Source: Planctomycetota bacterium
GTDB taxonomy: Bacteria; Planctomycetota; B15-G4
NCBI GenBank assembly: GCA_029259715.1
Contig: JAJDEP010000005.1
Coordinates: forward strand, 558,001-622,000
Reading direction: 5' to 3'
Length of the DNA: 64,000 nucleotides
Every line of letters starts with the position of its first letter. Within the stretch, counting starts at the first letter, position 1. The translations under genes and the position numbers were made by a program. A model generated the notes under the pieces. That model worked only from the letters and a program-made list of their open reading frames with translations. It made no database searches and was not told the origin of the DNA. Below, one piece after another: positions 16,826-26,120 of the stretch.

Positions 16826-18820
16826 TCAGTCGTCGATGGCCTGCGCGATGGCGCGGATCGTCTCCGGCTCCAAGTGGTGCAGTTGCTGCAGCAGCGAGGC
16901 GTCGCCCTGCAGGCCCAGGCCCGCGAGGGGCACCGCGCCCTCCCACTCGCCCTCGTCGAGCACCGTGAGGAACTCCTTCACCAGGATGGCGTAGCCCACG
17001 GCGTGCTCGCTGTGTCGGCGCGCTCCCTCCACGGGCAGGAAGGCGATGCACTGGGCCAACGCGATGCGCGGGTCTTCGGCGTGTCGTAGGGCGTGGAGCT
17101 GGGCCCGCCGCTCAAGCTGGGATCTCACGGCTGACGGCAGCAGCCCCGCCGAGAACAAGGCCACCAGCTTCCCGCCCACACCCTTCGCCAGGAAGTCGCG
17201 TCCGTCGAGGATGTGTTTGCGCTCGTGCAGCGACACCGTGTCGACCACGGCCCGGCGATAGTCATCCCCGTAGTGCGCGTGGGCGGCGGAGCGCAGGCGT
17301 TGGGCCACGTCGAGGGGCTCGAGCAGGTCGCGTCGCTCCGAGGCGCCGGCCGCCGGCAGCGGCGCCAACTCGGGGCCGGACAGGCTCGTGGTCCAGAACT
17401 CCCCCGCCTCGATGCGGTCGAGGTCGAGGAAGACCACCTTGTCGAGGCCGACGCCCTGGAAGTCGGCGCCCTGGCTGGCCAGGAAGCCCGGAACCCGCGG
17501 ATTGCGCACGCGGTACTCGATGTAGTGGGCCCCGGCCTCGGGACGCTCGGGGAGCGGCATCTCGCGGCGCTCGTCCACGTCCCAGAGGGCGATCTCGGCG
17601 GTGAGGCCCAGCGCCTGGCCACCCAGGAGGAACTGGCCCTCCCAGGCATCGTCGAGGGCCTCGGAGTCGAGCAGCCGACCGAGCACGCCATAGTCGTGAT
17701 GCGGCACCTGCGAGAGTTCGGCGCGCCCCGCCAGGCCTAAGGTCGACGCGTCCAGCGTCGCCAACAGGTCCTCGAGCTCGGTGGACTCCCCCTGCTCGAC
17801 AAAGCGCTGGTAGCTCTCCCGGGCGACCAGACCCCATTCGCGGATCACCCGCAGCTGGCGCAACGGCGTCGACTGGTCCCGCTCGCTGTCGACGTCGATG
17901 GCGGCCTCCGGCGTGAGGGCCGGGCCACCGGCGCGCGCCGAGAGACGCGCGAGCAGCCGCCACTCCTCTGCCGTCGGCGCCACCAGGCGTGCCAGCATCT
18001 GCTCGGCCACCTGCGTGTCGCCCGAACGCAGCGCCAGCGCGGCCGCCACCCGCAAGCCGACCCGCCCCATCCAGTCGTTCCCGAATTCGTGAGCCGTCAT
18101 CAACGCCGTGGCGCGCTGCTCGAGGTCGGCCATCGGCACCGTCGCCAGCAGGTCGTCGAGCAAGCGCAGGGACGCGGGCACGGCCAGGTCCGCCTCGATG
18201 TCGTCGAGCAGGCCGGTCACCGCGAGGCGCAGACGCCCCGTCAGCGCATGCAGCCGGCGACGCGCCAGGCGCAGCCGGGCCGTCTCGAAGTCCATGGCCC
18301 GTAGTCGCCGGGTCGCCTCCGCGCGCTTGCCCGTGCGCAGCAAGGTCTCGATCTCGAAGGCCGCAGCCTCGGCACCGCCGGGCGTCCGTCCGAGAGCCGC
18401 GCGGGCCGCGGAGAGACCGCGCTTGGTCTCCACCGAGCGCTGGGCCGATTCCAACCACACCGCCGTCGCCGCCTCGGCCACCAAGCCGGTGGACGCCAGC
18501 CGCGACAACGCGCGTTCATTGCTGGCGTCGTACCGGGCCGCCAGCCAGCTACCATCATCGAGGGCGCTCACCAGCGCCGCTGCGCGTCCCCGTTGAAGCC
18601 GCTCGATGTCCCGTTGCGCGCGTTCCTTGAAGACGGGATCCTCGATGGCCTGCATTCCCTCCCGAGCCCGAGCCACGTCACCGCGCATGAGCCCCACCCA
18701 GACCGAGTCGATGGCAGCATCATCAGGGCCGGTGGAGACCGTCGCCGGCGCCCCGCACGCCAAGGTGCCCCCGAGGGCAACCATCAGGGCCAAGCACCAT
18801 GCCCTCCCGTTCAATTCCAC
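16826..18820 (-). CDS. Lipoprotein with HExxH motif, possible zinc metallopeptidase
   Basis: A 664-residue lipoprotein (lipobox TLAC, Cys22). Residues 35-330 look like alpha-helical, TPR-like repeats rich in Ala, Arg and Leu. The C-terminal part contains a HERKH sequence (residues 532-536) in the context VSLHERKHILDG, matching the HExxH zinc-peptidase pattern. A later HSEHAV segment could supply further ligands. I do not recognise a named family, so peptidase activity is an inference. The start is GTG with GGGAG 6 bases upstream. It is transcribed against the neighbouring polysaccharide genes. Confidence 0.7.
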   Translation of the reverse strand: MELNGRAWCLALMVALGGTLACGAPATVSTGPDDAAIDSVWVGLMRGDVARAREGMQAIEDPVFKERAQRDIERLQRGRAAALVSALDDGSWLAARYDASNERALSRLASTGLVAEAATAVWLESAQRSVETKRGLSAARAALGRTPGGAEAAAFEIETLLRTGKRAEATRRLRAMDFETARLRLARRRLHALTGRLRLAVTGLLDDIEADLAVPASLRLLDDLLATVPMADLEQRATALMTAHEFGNDWMGRVGLRVAAALALRSGDTQVAEQMLARLVAPTAEEWRLLARLSARAGGPALTPEAAIDVDSERDQSTPLRQLRVIREWGLVARESYQRFVEQGESTELEDLLATLDASTLGLAGRAELSQVPHHDYGVLGRLLDSEALDDAWEGQFLLGGQALGLTAEIALWDVDERREMPLPERPEAGAHYIEYRVRNPRVPGFLASQGADFQGVGLDKVVFLDLDRIEAGEFWTTSLSGPELAPLPAAGASERRDLLEPLDVAQRLRSAAHAHYGDDYRRAVVDTVSLHERKHILDGRDFLAKGVGGKLVALFSAGLLPSAVRSQLERRAQLHALRHAEDPRIALAQCIAFLPVEGARRHSEHAVGYAILVKEFLTVLDEGEWEGAVPLAGLGLQGDASLLQQLHHLEPETIRAIAQAIDD

Positions 18821-18981
18821 AAAGCACTCCCACTCAAAGACTTACGCATGTTCGCCATCCGTTCGGGTGCCCTCGCAGGCAAAGCGCCCCGACGGCCTGG
18901 ACCGCCCCGACAATGCCATCGGCAGACGCAACTCATTAATCATAAATGGTTTAGAGATTTCCTTCGAGCCCTTTGCCCGTT

Positions 18982-18997
18982 TGGCACAGGAGTTGTT
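18982..18997 (+). promoter_or_regulatory. Sigma54-like promoter site
   Basis: TGGCAC (18982-18987), a 5-base spacer, then TTGTT (18993-18997). The consensus is TGGCAC-N5-TTGCW, so there is one mismatch in the -12 element. The predicted start is near 19007, giving a roughly 130-base transcript that would end at the terminator at 19136. Confidence 0.4.
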
Positions 18998-19090
18998 AAG
19001 GGAATGGGTGCCGAGGATTTTTCGGATGCTCAATCCTGCGGAGCGCCAGGGATCGGGCCCAGGCACCGCAAACAGGATTGAAGGGAGGAG

Positions 19091-19136
19091 GATAGGGTCG
19101 ACTCCGCACCGCGGAGTCGACCCTATCGCTTTTTTT
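19091..19136 (+). terminator. Strong intrinsic terminator with no gene before it
   Basis: A perfect 17-bp inverted repeat (arms 19091-19107 and 19111-19127, loop ACC) is followed 2 bases later by seven T residues (19130-19136). Polarity is plus strand. No plus-strand gene ends nearby: the last one stops at 16807. It sits 59 bases before the start of the O-antigen-ligase-like gene, so it may end a small RNA or act as an attenuator. Confidence 0.75.
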
Positions 19137-19195
19137 GCGGCGAATCGCCCCTCCTTGCCGGTGAGCCCCGGGACCGAGACCAGGCCGAGCGCCCC

Positions 19196-22100
19196 ATGGT
19201 GATCCTCGCCGGAACTGCACGGATCGCGCTGTGGGCTCTCGTGGTCGCCAGCGGCTGCCTCGCCTACATGGCTTCGACGCGGGCGGCGTCCATCGACAGT
19301 CGCCTGATCTGGGCCCTGCCGGTCTGCCTGGGGGCCCATGCACTCGGCCTGGTGGTCGTCGCGGCGCGGCGTCGGCTCGGCTCCGACGGCAGCACCCGGT
19401 TCGGCGCCGACCGCCACGGCCTGGCGCTGCTCGTCACGCTGTTGTGCGTCATCGGCCTCGCCAAGGTCGCCCCCCACCTCTCCACCCGCGTGATCCGCGA
19501 AGGTATCCCGCCGCTCTTCTCGGCCCTCTATCTCGTGGTCGCCGGCGTGACGCCGATCCTGCTGGCCCGCAGCGCGCGACGTCTCGACGTCGCCGACCAG
19601 GTCCTCGTTGCGGCGCTCGCCCTGGGCACGTTGAGCGGCGCGTTGATCCTCGCGTCGCCGGGCGTGGCCTTCGCCCTCGCGCTCACCGCGTTGCTGTTCC
19701 AGTGGGCCCACACTCAGCGGCCCTTCGCCCGCTCGGGACTCGCCGTCACCATGGGCGTGCTCGTGCTCCTGCTCGCGGCGGCGGCCGCCCTCGGGGAAGA
19801 CCGCCTCGCCACCCAACCGACGGCGACCTGGGTCGGCACCGCCGCGGCCTGTGCCTTCGCCCTCGCCGCCCGGCGTCGCGACGGCCATGCCTGGCGCCTG
19901 TTCCTGGCCGTCGGCATCGGCGTCGCTTCGCTCGTAGCCCTGGCCGACCTCGCGCTCACCCTGCAACTCGCCGAGCGCATCTCACCGTCCAGCGCCCTGT
20001 CGACACGCCTCGTGCTGTTCCGGCAACACCCCAACTTCCTGGCTCCTTTCTACGCGGTGCACATGCTCCTGGCCGCCGGACTGGCCGTGTCGGCGCCCCG
20101 CTGGCGCAAGGTCGCCCTGGTGGGGCTCGTCGTCATGGCCTGGGGCGTCTGGCACACCGACAGCAAGACCGGCCTCGCCGCCCTGGGCCTCGGGGCGGCG
20201 ACCTGGCCGGGGCTGCTGCTGCTGCGTCACATCGCCCGCAAGCCCAGCGGTCGGCGGGTCTTGACCCTCACCGCGGTCATCGGCGTCGTGCTCGCCGGCA
20301 GCGCCGTGACCTGGATCTCCACGGCCCCCGAGGGTGACCCCCTCGTCTCCTCGGTGGGACGGCTGACCCGCTCGTGGCACTACCGCGTCGACGCCTGGAC
20401 CAACAGCCTCAAGCTCATCGCCCGCGAGCCGGTGCTCGGCGTCGGGCCCGGCAGCTTCGAGACGGTCGAGCGCTTCGAACCGGGCAGCCGCTTCGCCAAC
20501 GAGCCCACCTCCCCCCACCCCCACAACGTGCTGTTGTACGTGGGACAGTCCGCGGGGCTCGTGGCCCTGCTCGCCGCCTTGATGTGGGTCGTACTGGTAG
20601 GCCGCGACCTGTGGAACCGGGTGCGAGCCCAGGAGAGCCCGCCCGACGATGCCTGTCCGCCGACCCTCGCCATCGGCTTGTCCGCAGCCATAGTGGCGTT
20701 GTTGTTCGCCAACATGCTCGACCTCTCCATGGCCCTGCAGACCGTGCTGCCCTGGCCGTTGTGGGTCGTGTCGGGTCTGCTGCTGTCGCGCGCGGCCCGG
20801 CCCACCGCCGACGCATCGAGGGAGCTGCGCCCGGCGCCGGCCCTGCTGCTGGCCTTCGTCCCCTTCGCCCTGTTCTGGACGTTCGGCTTGCGGCCTCTGG
20901 TCGCCGAATCCGAGGTCGAGCGCGCCGAGCTGCTGGCCTTCCTCTCGAGTCGCTCGTCGGACCGGGCCGCCACCTTGCAGGAGGCCCGCGGTGCCCTGCG
21001 CCACGCCTTGAGCCTCGACCCCACCCAGCCCCGCGCCCACGAGCACCTGGCCCGCTGGCTCGAGGCCACCGAGGACGGCTTCACCCAGGCTCGGGAGGTG
21101 CTGCAGAGCTACATCGACCTGGCCCCCCGCCGCAGTCGCGGCCACAGCCTGCAAGCACACCTCTTCATGCGCGCCGGCGCGTGGAATGCCGCCGCCGACG
21201 CCTTCGGCCGCGCCGCCGAGAATCCCCAGGGCGGCGACGATCCCAACGGCGACCGCGCACTGCGCATCGTCTGCCTGGCGCGGTCGGCCCAGGGCGACGC
21301 CGCCCGCGCGGTGCTGGCCCAGAGCCTGCGACTCGACCGCGGCGTGGTCGAACGCATCGAATGGAAGCAGGGCAACGACGGCTTGTCCTATCTGCCCGTG
21401 GCCGGGGACGGGGCCGCACCGGTCTCGTTGCTGGAGGCCCTCGACGATCTCGTCACCGATTATCGCGCTGCCCAGGACGCCGGGAGCGACGTCGGCCGCC
21501 GCTTCTGGATGGACGCGGTGCTGGCCTTCCGCGAGGCCGCCCGATTCGACGACGGCCGACCGCTGCTGCACGCACGGGCTCGCGAGCTGCTCACCTATCT
21601 CTGGGACAACGTGCCGGAGGTCGAACACCACAGCATCGAGAACGAGCGCGCCCTGCTGGCCCTCGCCGAGGGCGACGGCCTCACGGCGGCTGCCCATTTC
21701 GTCGCCGCCTACGAGATCTCCGGCGAACCCTACTTCCAGAGGCAGGCCACCGAGGCGCGCCGTCAGGCCGCCCCCGATCCGGCGCCGCTCGACGGCACCC
21801 CCAACGCTGCGGGGGGCACCGGCACCGAGTCGGCGGACGACATGGCAACGCGCGCCACCGACCTCGCGGATGACGCCCCGGCGCCCTCGGTCCAGCCCGT
21901 GTCCCTGGGACTGCTGGCCTTCGAGGAGGCCCACGTGCCGGCCTATCGCACGGCCCTCGACGTGCTCGAGCGACAGGGGCGCTTCGGCGAAGCGGCGCAC
22001 ATGGCCGAGCGCCTGCTGCTGTTCCAGGACGACATCATCGAGCGGGCCCGCCAGTGGCAACAGATCGGACGTCTGCACCTGCTCGCCGGCGATCCCCAAC

Positions 22101-22834
22101 GCTCGCTGTCGGCGCACCGCCGCAGCCTCGCGCTCCTGTCGGCCAAGCCCTTCCCCCTCGAGACCCTGCGCCTGGGTCACATCGAGACCATCCCGCAGAC
22201 CCTGGCCGCGGACATGGTGGCCGCCTGGCGGGCGCAGGGCGCGGCCCGTGCGGAGTGCCTCACGCGCGCCTGGGCCCTGCCGGACTTCCACTCACCGCGA
22301 CAAGGGCCGAGCCTGTTCCGGCTCGGTCTGTTCTGTGAGACCGGCCGGCCCGACAGCCTGCTGAACGAGGCCGATCTGCTGCTGTTGCGTCACCCGCATC
22401 ATCCCCTGGCTCTGTGGATGCGCTTGTTCGCGCTGGAAGCCCTCGGCCGTCATCGCGACGTGCCCATGGCCCTGCGCGAGGTGATCGAGCAGTTCAACGT
22501 CGCCTCCTCCGCCCAGTTCCTGTTCGAGCACCTCGCGGATCGCATGCGCACGCAGGAGGCGTTGCAGCGCGACCCGCAGCGCTGGCTCGAACTGGGCCTG
22601 GCCGACCTCATGCGCGGTCGTTACGTGCCGTCCTCGGAGTGGTTCGGCAAGGGTGTCGCCCACGCCGCCGACGACCCGGTCATGGCCGCTCGACTGCTGG
22701 GCTGGCAGGCCCGCGCCATCTCCCAGTCGGGCCTCGACGACGCCTGGGCCCAGGCCAAGGCCCTGCTGCAACAAGCCGTCGCCCTCGACGACGACGCGCC
22801 CCTGCTGCGACTGCGCCTGGAGACGATCCCGTGA
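19196..22834 (+). CDS. O-antigen ligase/polymerase-like membrane protein with TPR tail
   Basis: A 1212-residue fusion. Residues 1 to about 580 contain a dozen or so membrane helices. The middle has the Wzy_C-type periplasmic loop signature: HPNFLAPFYAVH, a DSKTGLAAL helix, VLGVGPGSFE and SPHPHNVLLYVG. From about residue 590 to the end the protein is soluble and made of TPR-like helix pairs, including a low-complexity linker near residue 870. It probably transfers or polymerises lipid-linked glycans at the outer face of the inner membrane, with the TPR part docking partners. ATG at 19196 is used; GTG at 19199 is an alternative. It is coupled by GTGA to the next gene. Confidence 0.85.
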   Translation: MVILAGTARIALWALVVASGCLAYMASTRAASIDSRLIWALPVCLGAHALGLVVVAARRRLGSDGSTRFGADRHGLALLVTLLCVIGLAKVAPHLSTRVIREGIPPLFSALYLVVAGVTPILLARSARRLDVADQVLVAALALGTLSGALILASPGVAFALALTALLFQWAHTQRPFARSGLAVTMGVLVLLLAAAAALGEDRLATQPTATWVGTAAACAFALAARRRDGHAWRLFLAVGIGVASLVALADLALTLQLAERISPSSALSTRLVLFRQHPNFLAPFYAVHMLLAAGLAVSAPRWRKVALVGLVVMAWGVWHTDSKTGLAALGLGAATWPGLLLLRHIARKPSGRRVLTLTAVIGVVLAGSAVTWISTAPEGDPLVSSVGRLTRSWHYRVDAWTNSLKLIAREPVLGVGPGSFETVERFEPGSRFANEPTSPHPHNVLLYVGQSAGLVALLAALMWVVLVGRDLWNRVRAQESPPDDACPPTLAIGLSAAIVALLFANMLDLSMALQTVLPWPLWVVSGLLLSRAARPTADASRELRPAPALLLAFVPFALFWTFGLRPLVAESEVERAELLAFLSSRSSDRAATLQEARGALRHALSLDPTQPRAHEHLARWLEATEDGFTQAREVLQSYIDLAPRRSRGHSLQAHLFMRAGAWNAAADAFGRAAENPQGGDDPNGDRALRIVCLARSAQGDAARAVLAQSLRLDRGVVERIEWKQGNDGLSYLPVAGDGAAPVSLLEALDDLVTDYRAAQDAGSDVGRRFWMDAVLAFREAARFDDGRPLLHARARELLTYLWDNVPEVEHHSIENERALLALAEGDGLTAAAHFVAAYEISGEPYFQRQATEARRQAAPDPAPLDGTPNAAGGTGTESADDMATRATDLADDAPAPSVQPVSLGLLAFEEAHVPAYRTALDVLERQGRFGEAAHMAERLLLFQDDIIERARQWQQIGRLHLLAGDPQRSLSAHRRSLALLSAKPFPLETLRLGHIETIPQTLAADMVAAWRAQGAARAECLTRAWALPDFHSPRQGPSLFRLGLFCETGRPDSLLNEADLLLLRHPHHPLALWMRLFALEALGRHRDVPMALREVIEQFNVASSAQFLFEHLADRMRTQEALQRDPQRWLELGLADLMRGRYVPSSEWFGKGVAHAADDPVMAARLLGWQARAISQSGLDDAWAQAKALLQQAVALDDDAPLLRLRLETIP

Positions 22835-25197
22835 CCGGTCGCGTCCTCTTCGCCGGCCTCGCCGTGTTCGTGCTCGCCCTGGGCCTGCGCGTGGCCTACA
22901 TCCACGAACACCACGACGTGCTCGGGCTCGACATGACCCGTCTTCCGCAGACGGACAACTTCGTCTTCCATCAATGGGCCGCCAACATCGCCGAGGGCGA
23001 CTGGCTCTGCCGCGAACAGCCCCACGCCTGGCACCTGTGGACCCGCGATGTCGCCCCCGAGGGCCGCTGGCTCGAGTGGTACGGCGGGCCCATGACCTAC
23101 CACCAGTCGCCGCTCTACGCCTATCTCGTGGCGGCCGTCTACGCCGGCGTCGCCCGGTCCCATGACGCCGTGGGCTACGTGCAGGCCTTCCTCGGCGCGC
23201 TCACGTGCCTGCTCGTCTTCATGCTTGGTCGGCGCATGGTCTCGCTGCGGGTCGGCCTGCTGGCGGGCCTGTTGCTGGCGTTGTGCGCGCCGTTCTACTT
23301 CTACGACGCCTTCGTCCTGCGCGACGGGCTCATGGCCCTGCTGGTGATGATCCTGGCACTGGCCCTCGACCGCGCCGTGCAACGCGGCCGCACTCGCGAT
23401 TGGATCGTGGCCGGCGCCGCCCTGGGTCTCTTCACCCTCGGCAAGGAGACCGGCGTGCCGCTGCTGGGGCTGACGTTGCTCGGGGTCGCCGTGGCGTGGT
23501 GGCGTCAGCCCGGCCGCGTGGCCCGCACCGCCGCCCTGCTCCTCGTGGGCTGGCTCGTGCTCGTGGGCCCGGCCTTTGCCCGTAACGTCATCGTGGGCGC
23601 GCCGACCACCAAGCTCAGCACCCGCGGACCCGAGGTGCTCATCGCCGGCAATGCCCAGGGCCAGGACGGCGTGAGCTGGGACCCGCCCGTGGACGTCATG
23701 CGCGAGATCCTGATGGAGAGCAACTTCTCGTTGCTCGGTGCCGGCTGGCGCACATTGGCGACGCACCGCGCCGACCCGCTGGGCTTCCTCGACCTGATCG
23801 GCAACAAGACCCGGGCCTTCTTCAACGGCTACGAGGTGCCCAACAACGTCAACTTCTACCTGCATCGCGCGCACCTGAAGAGCCTCAAGGCCGGCGTGGT
23901 GTCGGTCACCTTCCTCGGGCCGGCGGCCCTGTTGGGGCTGCTCCTGGCCTGGAACCGGCGCAAGCGCATGGCCGTGGCCTACGGGCTCTTCGGCGCCCTC
24001 ACCGCGTCCGTCATCGCGCTCTACATCCTGGCCCGCTTCCGGCTGCAGGTGCTGCCGCTCTTGGCGCTGTTCGCGGCCGTGACCCTCGACTGGGCCTGGA
24101 CGGCGTGGCGCGGCCGGCGCACCGCCGCGCTGGTCTTCGCCGGCGTCTTGTTCGCGCTGCTCACGACGTGGAGTTGGTCGGACCGCTCGGCCTACAACGA
24201 CCTGAACAAGAACACCTCGATCATGCTGATGCACCTCAAATCGGGGAACGTCGAGCAGGCCATCCGCTACCGCGACCTGCAGTGGGAGGTCATCGAGGCC
24301 GCCCGCAAGACCCTCGACGAGTCATTCGAGGTGCGTTGGGGTTACATCGAGGACGCCTTCGCCGCATGCATCTCCGCGCTCTCCATGCCCGAGTCCTCGG
24401 CCGAACACCATCGTTTTCTCGGCGACGCCTACCAGGCCCTGGTCTCGGTCACCAAGCGCGGCGAGAAGATCGAGATGGGCCACCTCGCCCTGGAACACTA
24501 CGCGCGCGCTCTGGCCCGCGATGCCGGTGTGCGCGGGGCGCACCACGGCATCGGCCGGGTGCAGGGGCTGCTCGGCGAGGCCCGCGAGGCGGTGGTCTCG
24601 TTCCAGGCGGAGATCCGTCTGCATTCCGACCACGGTCCTGCACACAAGGACCTCGGCACCGCGCTCTACGCCTGGAACGGCATGCCCGTCGCGGCCCTCA
24701 CCCACTTCGAGCAGGCGCTGCTCGCGGGCACCAGCGACCCGGTCATGCTCGCCACCGCCGCCCACATCCAGGTCGACACGCTGCTGAAGACCCGCACCGT
24801 GGACGTCGGACCGGGGCAGGCGGTGTACGACCCGCCGCTGGCCCTGGCCCGCGCGCGGCGGGCCCTGCGCCTCGCTCCCGACGACCCCGCCGTGCTCGAT
24901 CACGTCGCGCCGGTGCTTTATGCCAACGGCGCCATCGCCAAGAACCCCGGGTTGATCGACGAGGCCATCGACCTCGTCATCACCCAGGCCCGCCTCCAAC
25001 CCTGGCGCAGCAAGTTCCTGCTGAAGCGCGCGGCCACTTTCGCCGACTTCAAGCAGCGCATGGTGGCAGGCCAGTTGCCCGTGCCCGAGGAACCCGTGCC
25101 CGAGGATCCCGTGCCGGCCGACCTCGAGGACGAGGACGAGTCCCCGGTGCCAACAGACGCGCCCCCTGTGCCACTGGACGAGCCCGCGGACGGCTGA
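22831..25197 (+). CDS. PMT/GT39-type membrane glycosyltransferase with TPR tail
   Basis: A 788-residue membrane protein. The N-terminal ~440 residues hold about ten helices and GT-C features: an early acidic loop after the first helix, a HQSPLYAYLVA segment and FYDAFVLRDGLM. These suggest a polyprenyl-phosphate-sugar-dependent transferase of the dolichyl-mannosyltransferase (PMT_2) type. The rest is TPR-like (HFEQALLAGTSDP), and the last ~45 residues are a Pro/Glu/Asp-rich tail. The GTG start overlaps the previous stop (GTGA). With the sugar transferase and ligase-like gene it forms an envelope glycan module; substrate unknown. Confidence 0.8.
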   Translation: MTGRVLFAGLAVFVLALGLRVAYIHEHHDVLGLDMTRLPQTDNFVFHQWAANIAEGDWLCREQPHAWHLWTRDVAPEGRWLEWYGGPMTYHQSPLYAYLVAAVYAGVARSHDAVGYVQAFLGALTCLLVFMLGRRMVSLRVGLLAGLLLALCAPFYFYDAFVLRDGLMALLVMILALALDRAVQRGRTRDWIVAGAALGLFTLGKETGVPLLGLTLLGVAVAWWRQPGRVARTAALLLVGWLVLVGPAFARNVIVGAPTTKLSTRGPEVLIAGNAQGQDGVSWDPPVDVMREILMESNFSLLGAGWRTLATHRADPLGFLDLIGNKTRAFFNGYEVPNNVNFYLHRAHLKSLKAGVVSVTFLGPAALLGLLLAWNRRKRMAVAYGLFGALTASVIALYILARFRLQVLPLLALFAAVTLDWAWTAWRGRRTAALVFAGVLFALLTTWSWSDRSAYNDLNKNTSIMLMHLKSGNVEQAIRYRDLQWEVIEAARKTLDESFEVRWGYIEDAFAACISALSMPESSAEHHRFLGDAYQALVSVTKRGEKIEMGHLALEHYARALARDAGVRGAHHGIGRVQGLLGEAREAVVSFQAEIRLHSDHGPAHKDLGTALYAWNGMPVAALTHFEQALLAGTSDPVMLATAAHIQVDTLLKTRTVDVGPGQAVYDPPLALARARRALRLAPDDPAVLDHVAPVLYANGAIAKNPGLIDEAIDLVITQARLQPWRSKFLLKRAATFADFKQRMVAGQLPVPEEPVPEDPVPADLEDEDESPVPTDAPPVPLDEPADG

Positions 25198-25206
25198 GGG
25201 AGGGGA

Positions 25207-25303
25207 TGGCGGGAGCGAATGGGAATCGAACCCACCCGGGGACCTTGTCAGCCCCCCATCTGGTTTTGAAGACCAGTAGGTACACCAGCGCCTTGCCGCT
25301 CCC
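25207..25303 (-). tRNA. selC: tRNA-Sec (anticodon UCA), CCA encoded
   Basis: The minus strand folds as a selenocysteine tRNA of 97 bases including CCA. The acceptor stem is 8 bp long, starting GGGAGCG and pairing with CGCTCCC before GCCA. The D stem is extended to 6 bp with a 4-base loop. The anticodon loop is CTTCAAA with anticodon TCA at 25267-25269. There is a long variable arm and a TTCGATT T-loop. These traits and the nearby selA and selD make the call secure. Confidence 0.96.
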
Positions 25304-25314
25304 TGCTGGGCCAC

Positions 25315-25344
25315 ATCGTAGGACCTGACCGCATCCGGGGGCAA
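25315..25344 (-). promoter_or_regulatory. Putative promoter of tRNA-Sec
   Basis: On the minus strand, TTGCCC (25339-25344) and TACGAT (25315-25320) are 18 bases apart. The predicted start lies about 4 bases before the first base of the tRNA. Confidence 0.45.
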
Positions 25345-25415
25345 ACGGAGCGGGCGGGCGGATAGAATCGGCTTCCCTTTCCGTCCCTCCTCCACCGACC
25401 GCAAGGAGCGCCGAC

Positions 25416-26120
25416 GTGCCGGCCGCCTCTCCCGACCTGACCTTCATGACGGCGCTCAAGGCCTATCGCCAGGGCGACGCCGCCGGCGCCATCGGGATCC
25501 TCAACGGCATCCTCGCCGATCACCCCGACCACCCCGACAGCCTCGAGGTGCTCGGCAAGATCCTCGAGGAGCAGGGCGACCTCGAACAGGCCATCGAGAT
25601 CACCGAGCGCCTGGTCGTGCTGCAGCCCGAGTCGATCATGGCCCACGCCAACCTCTCGCGCTTCTGGATGTTGAAGGGCGACAAGGAGATCGCCGAGGAG
25701 TGGCAGAGCAAGGCGCGTGTGCTCGGCTGGAAGGACGAGATCTCCCGCAAGGGCACGGCCGCCGGCACGGCGCCCACCGAACGCCCCATCGATCCCGACG
25801 CCCTCGCCAAGCAGGAACAGGCGGTCACCGATCGCCCCGACGACGTCATCGCGCGCATGGCCCTGGCCGGCAGCTACCTCAAGCTGGAGATGCCGGTGAA
25901 GGCCGTGGGCCACCTGCGCGAGGCGCTGAAGCGTGACCCCGACCTCTCGACGCTCTACCTCGATCTGGGCAAGGCGCTCGAAGCCGCGAACATGTCGCGC
26001 GACGCTCTCCCCATCTATGAGCAGGGCGTACCCGTGGCTGAGAAGAACGGAGACCTGATGCCGCGCAACCAGATGGCCTCGCGCATCGCCGCCCTCAAGA
26101 AAGCCCAGGACCAAGCATGA
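25416..26120 (+). CDS. TPR-repeat protein
   Basis: A 234-residue soluble protein without a signal peptide. TPR pairs are clear at residues ~9-75 (AYRQGDAAGAIGILNGILADH, DLEQAIEITERLV) and ~145-215 (MPVKAVGHLREALKRDP). It is probably a binding scaffold. The GTG start has a good AGGAG site 7 bases upstream, and a TAGAAT -10-like box lies at 25363-25368. The stop overlaps folD by 4 bases. Confidence 0.8.
   Translation: MPAASPDLTFMTALKAYRQGDAAGAIGILNGILADHPDHPDSLEVLGKILEEQGDLEQAIEITERLVVLQPESIMAHANLSRFWMLKGDKEIAEEWQSKARVLGWKDEISRKGTAAGTAPTERPIDPDALAKQEQAVTDRPDDVIARMALAGSYLKLEMPVKAVGHLREALKRDPDLSTLYLDLGKALEAANMSRDALPIYEQGVPVAEKNGDLMPRNQMASRIAALKKAQDQA

Larger units (their letters stand above)
18821..19195. 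other. 375-base intergenic tract, locally AT-rich
   Basis: This gap between divergent genes is unusual for the window. It holds an AT-rich stretch around 18932-18962 (CATTAATCATAAATGG), a sigma54-like site at 18982-18997 and a strong intrinsic terminator at 19091-19136. A plus-strand reading frame (18848-19081) and others span it. None has a convincing ribosome site or recognisable family, so I do not call a protein. Confidence 0.6.

Noticed and set aside
18842..19202. Small reading frames in the 18.8-19.2 kb gap on both strands
   Set aside because: No ribosome site and no family match. They run through the palindrome, whose fold explains the sequence better.
19982..22291. 769-residue open frame antisense to the ligase-like gene
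   Set aside because: Long shadow frames arise from GC3 bias. The plus-strand frame has membrane helices, TPRs and a 4-base junction with its neighbour.
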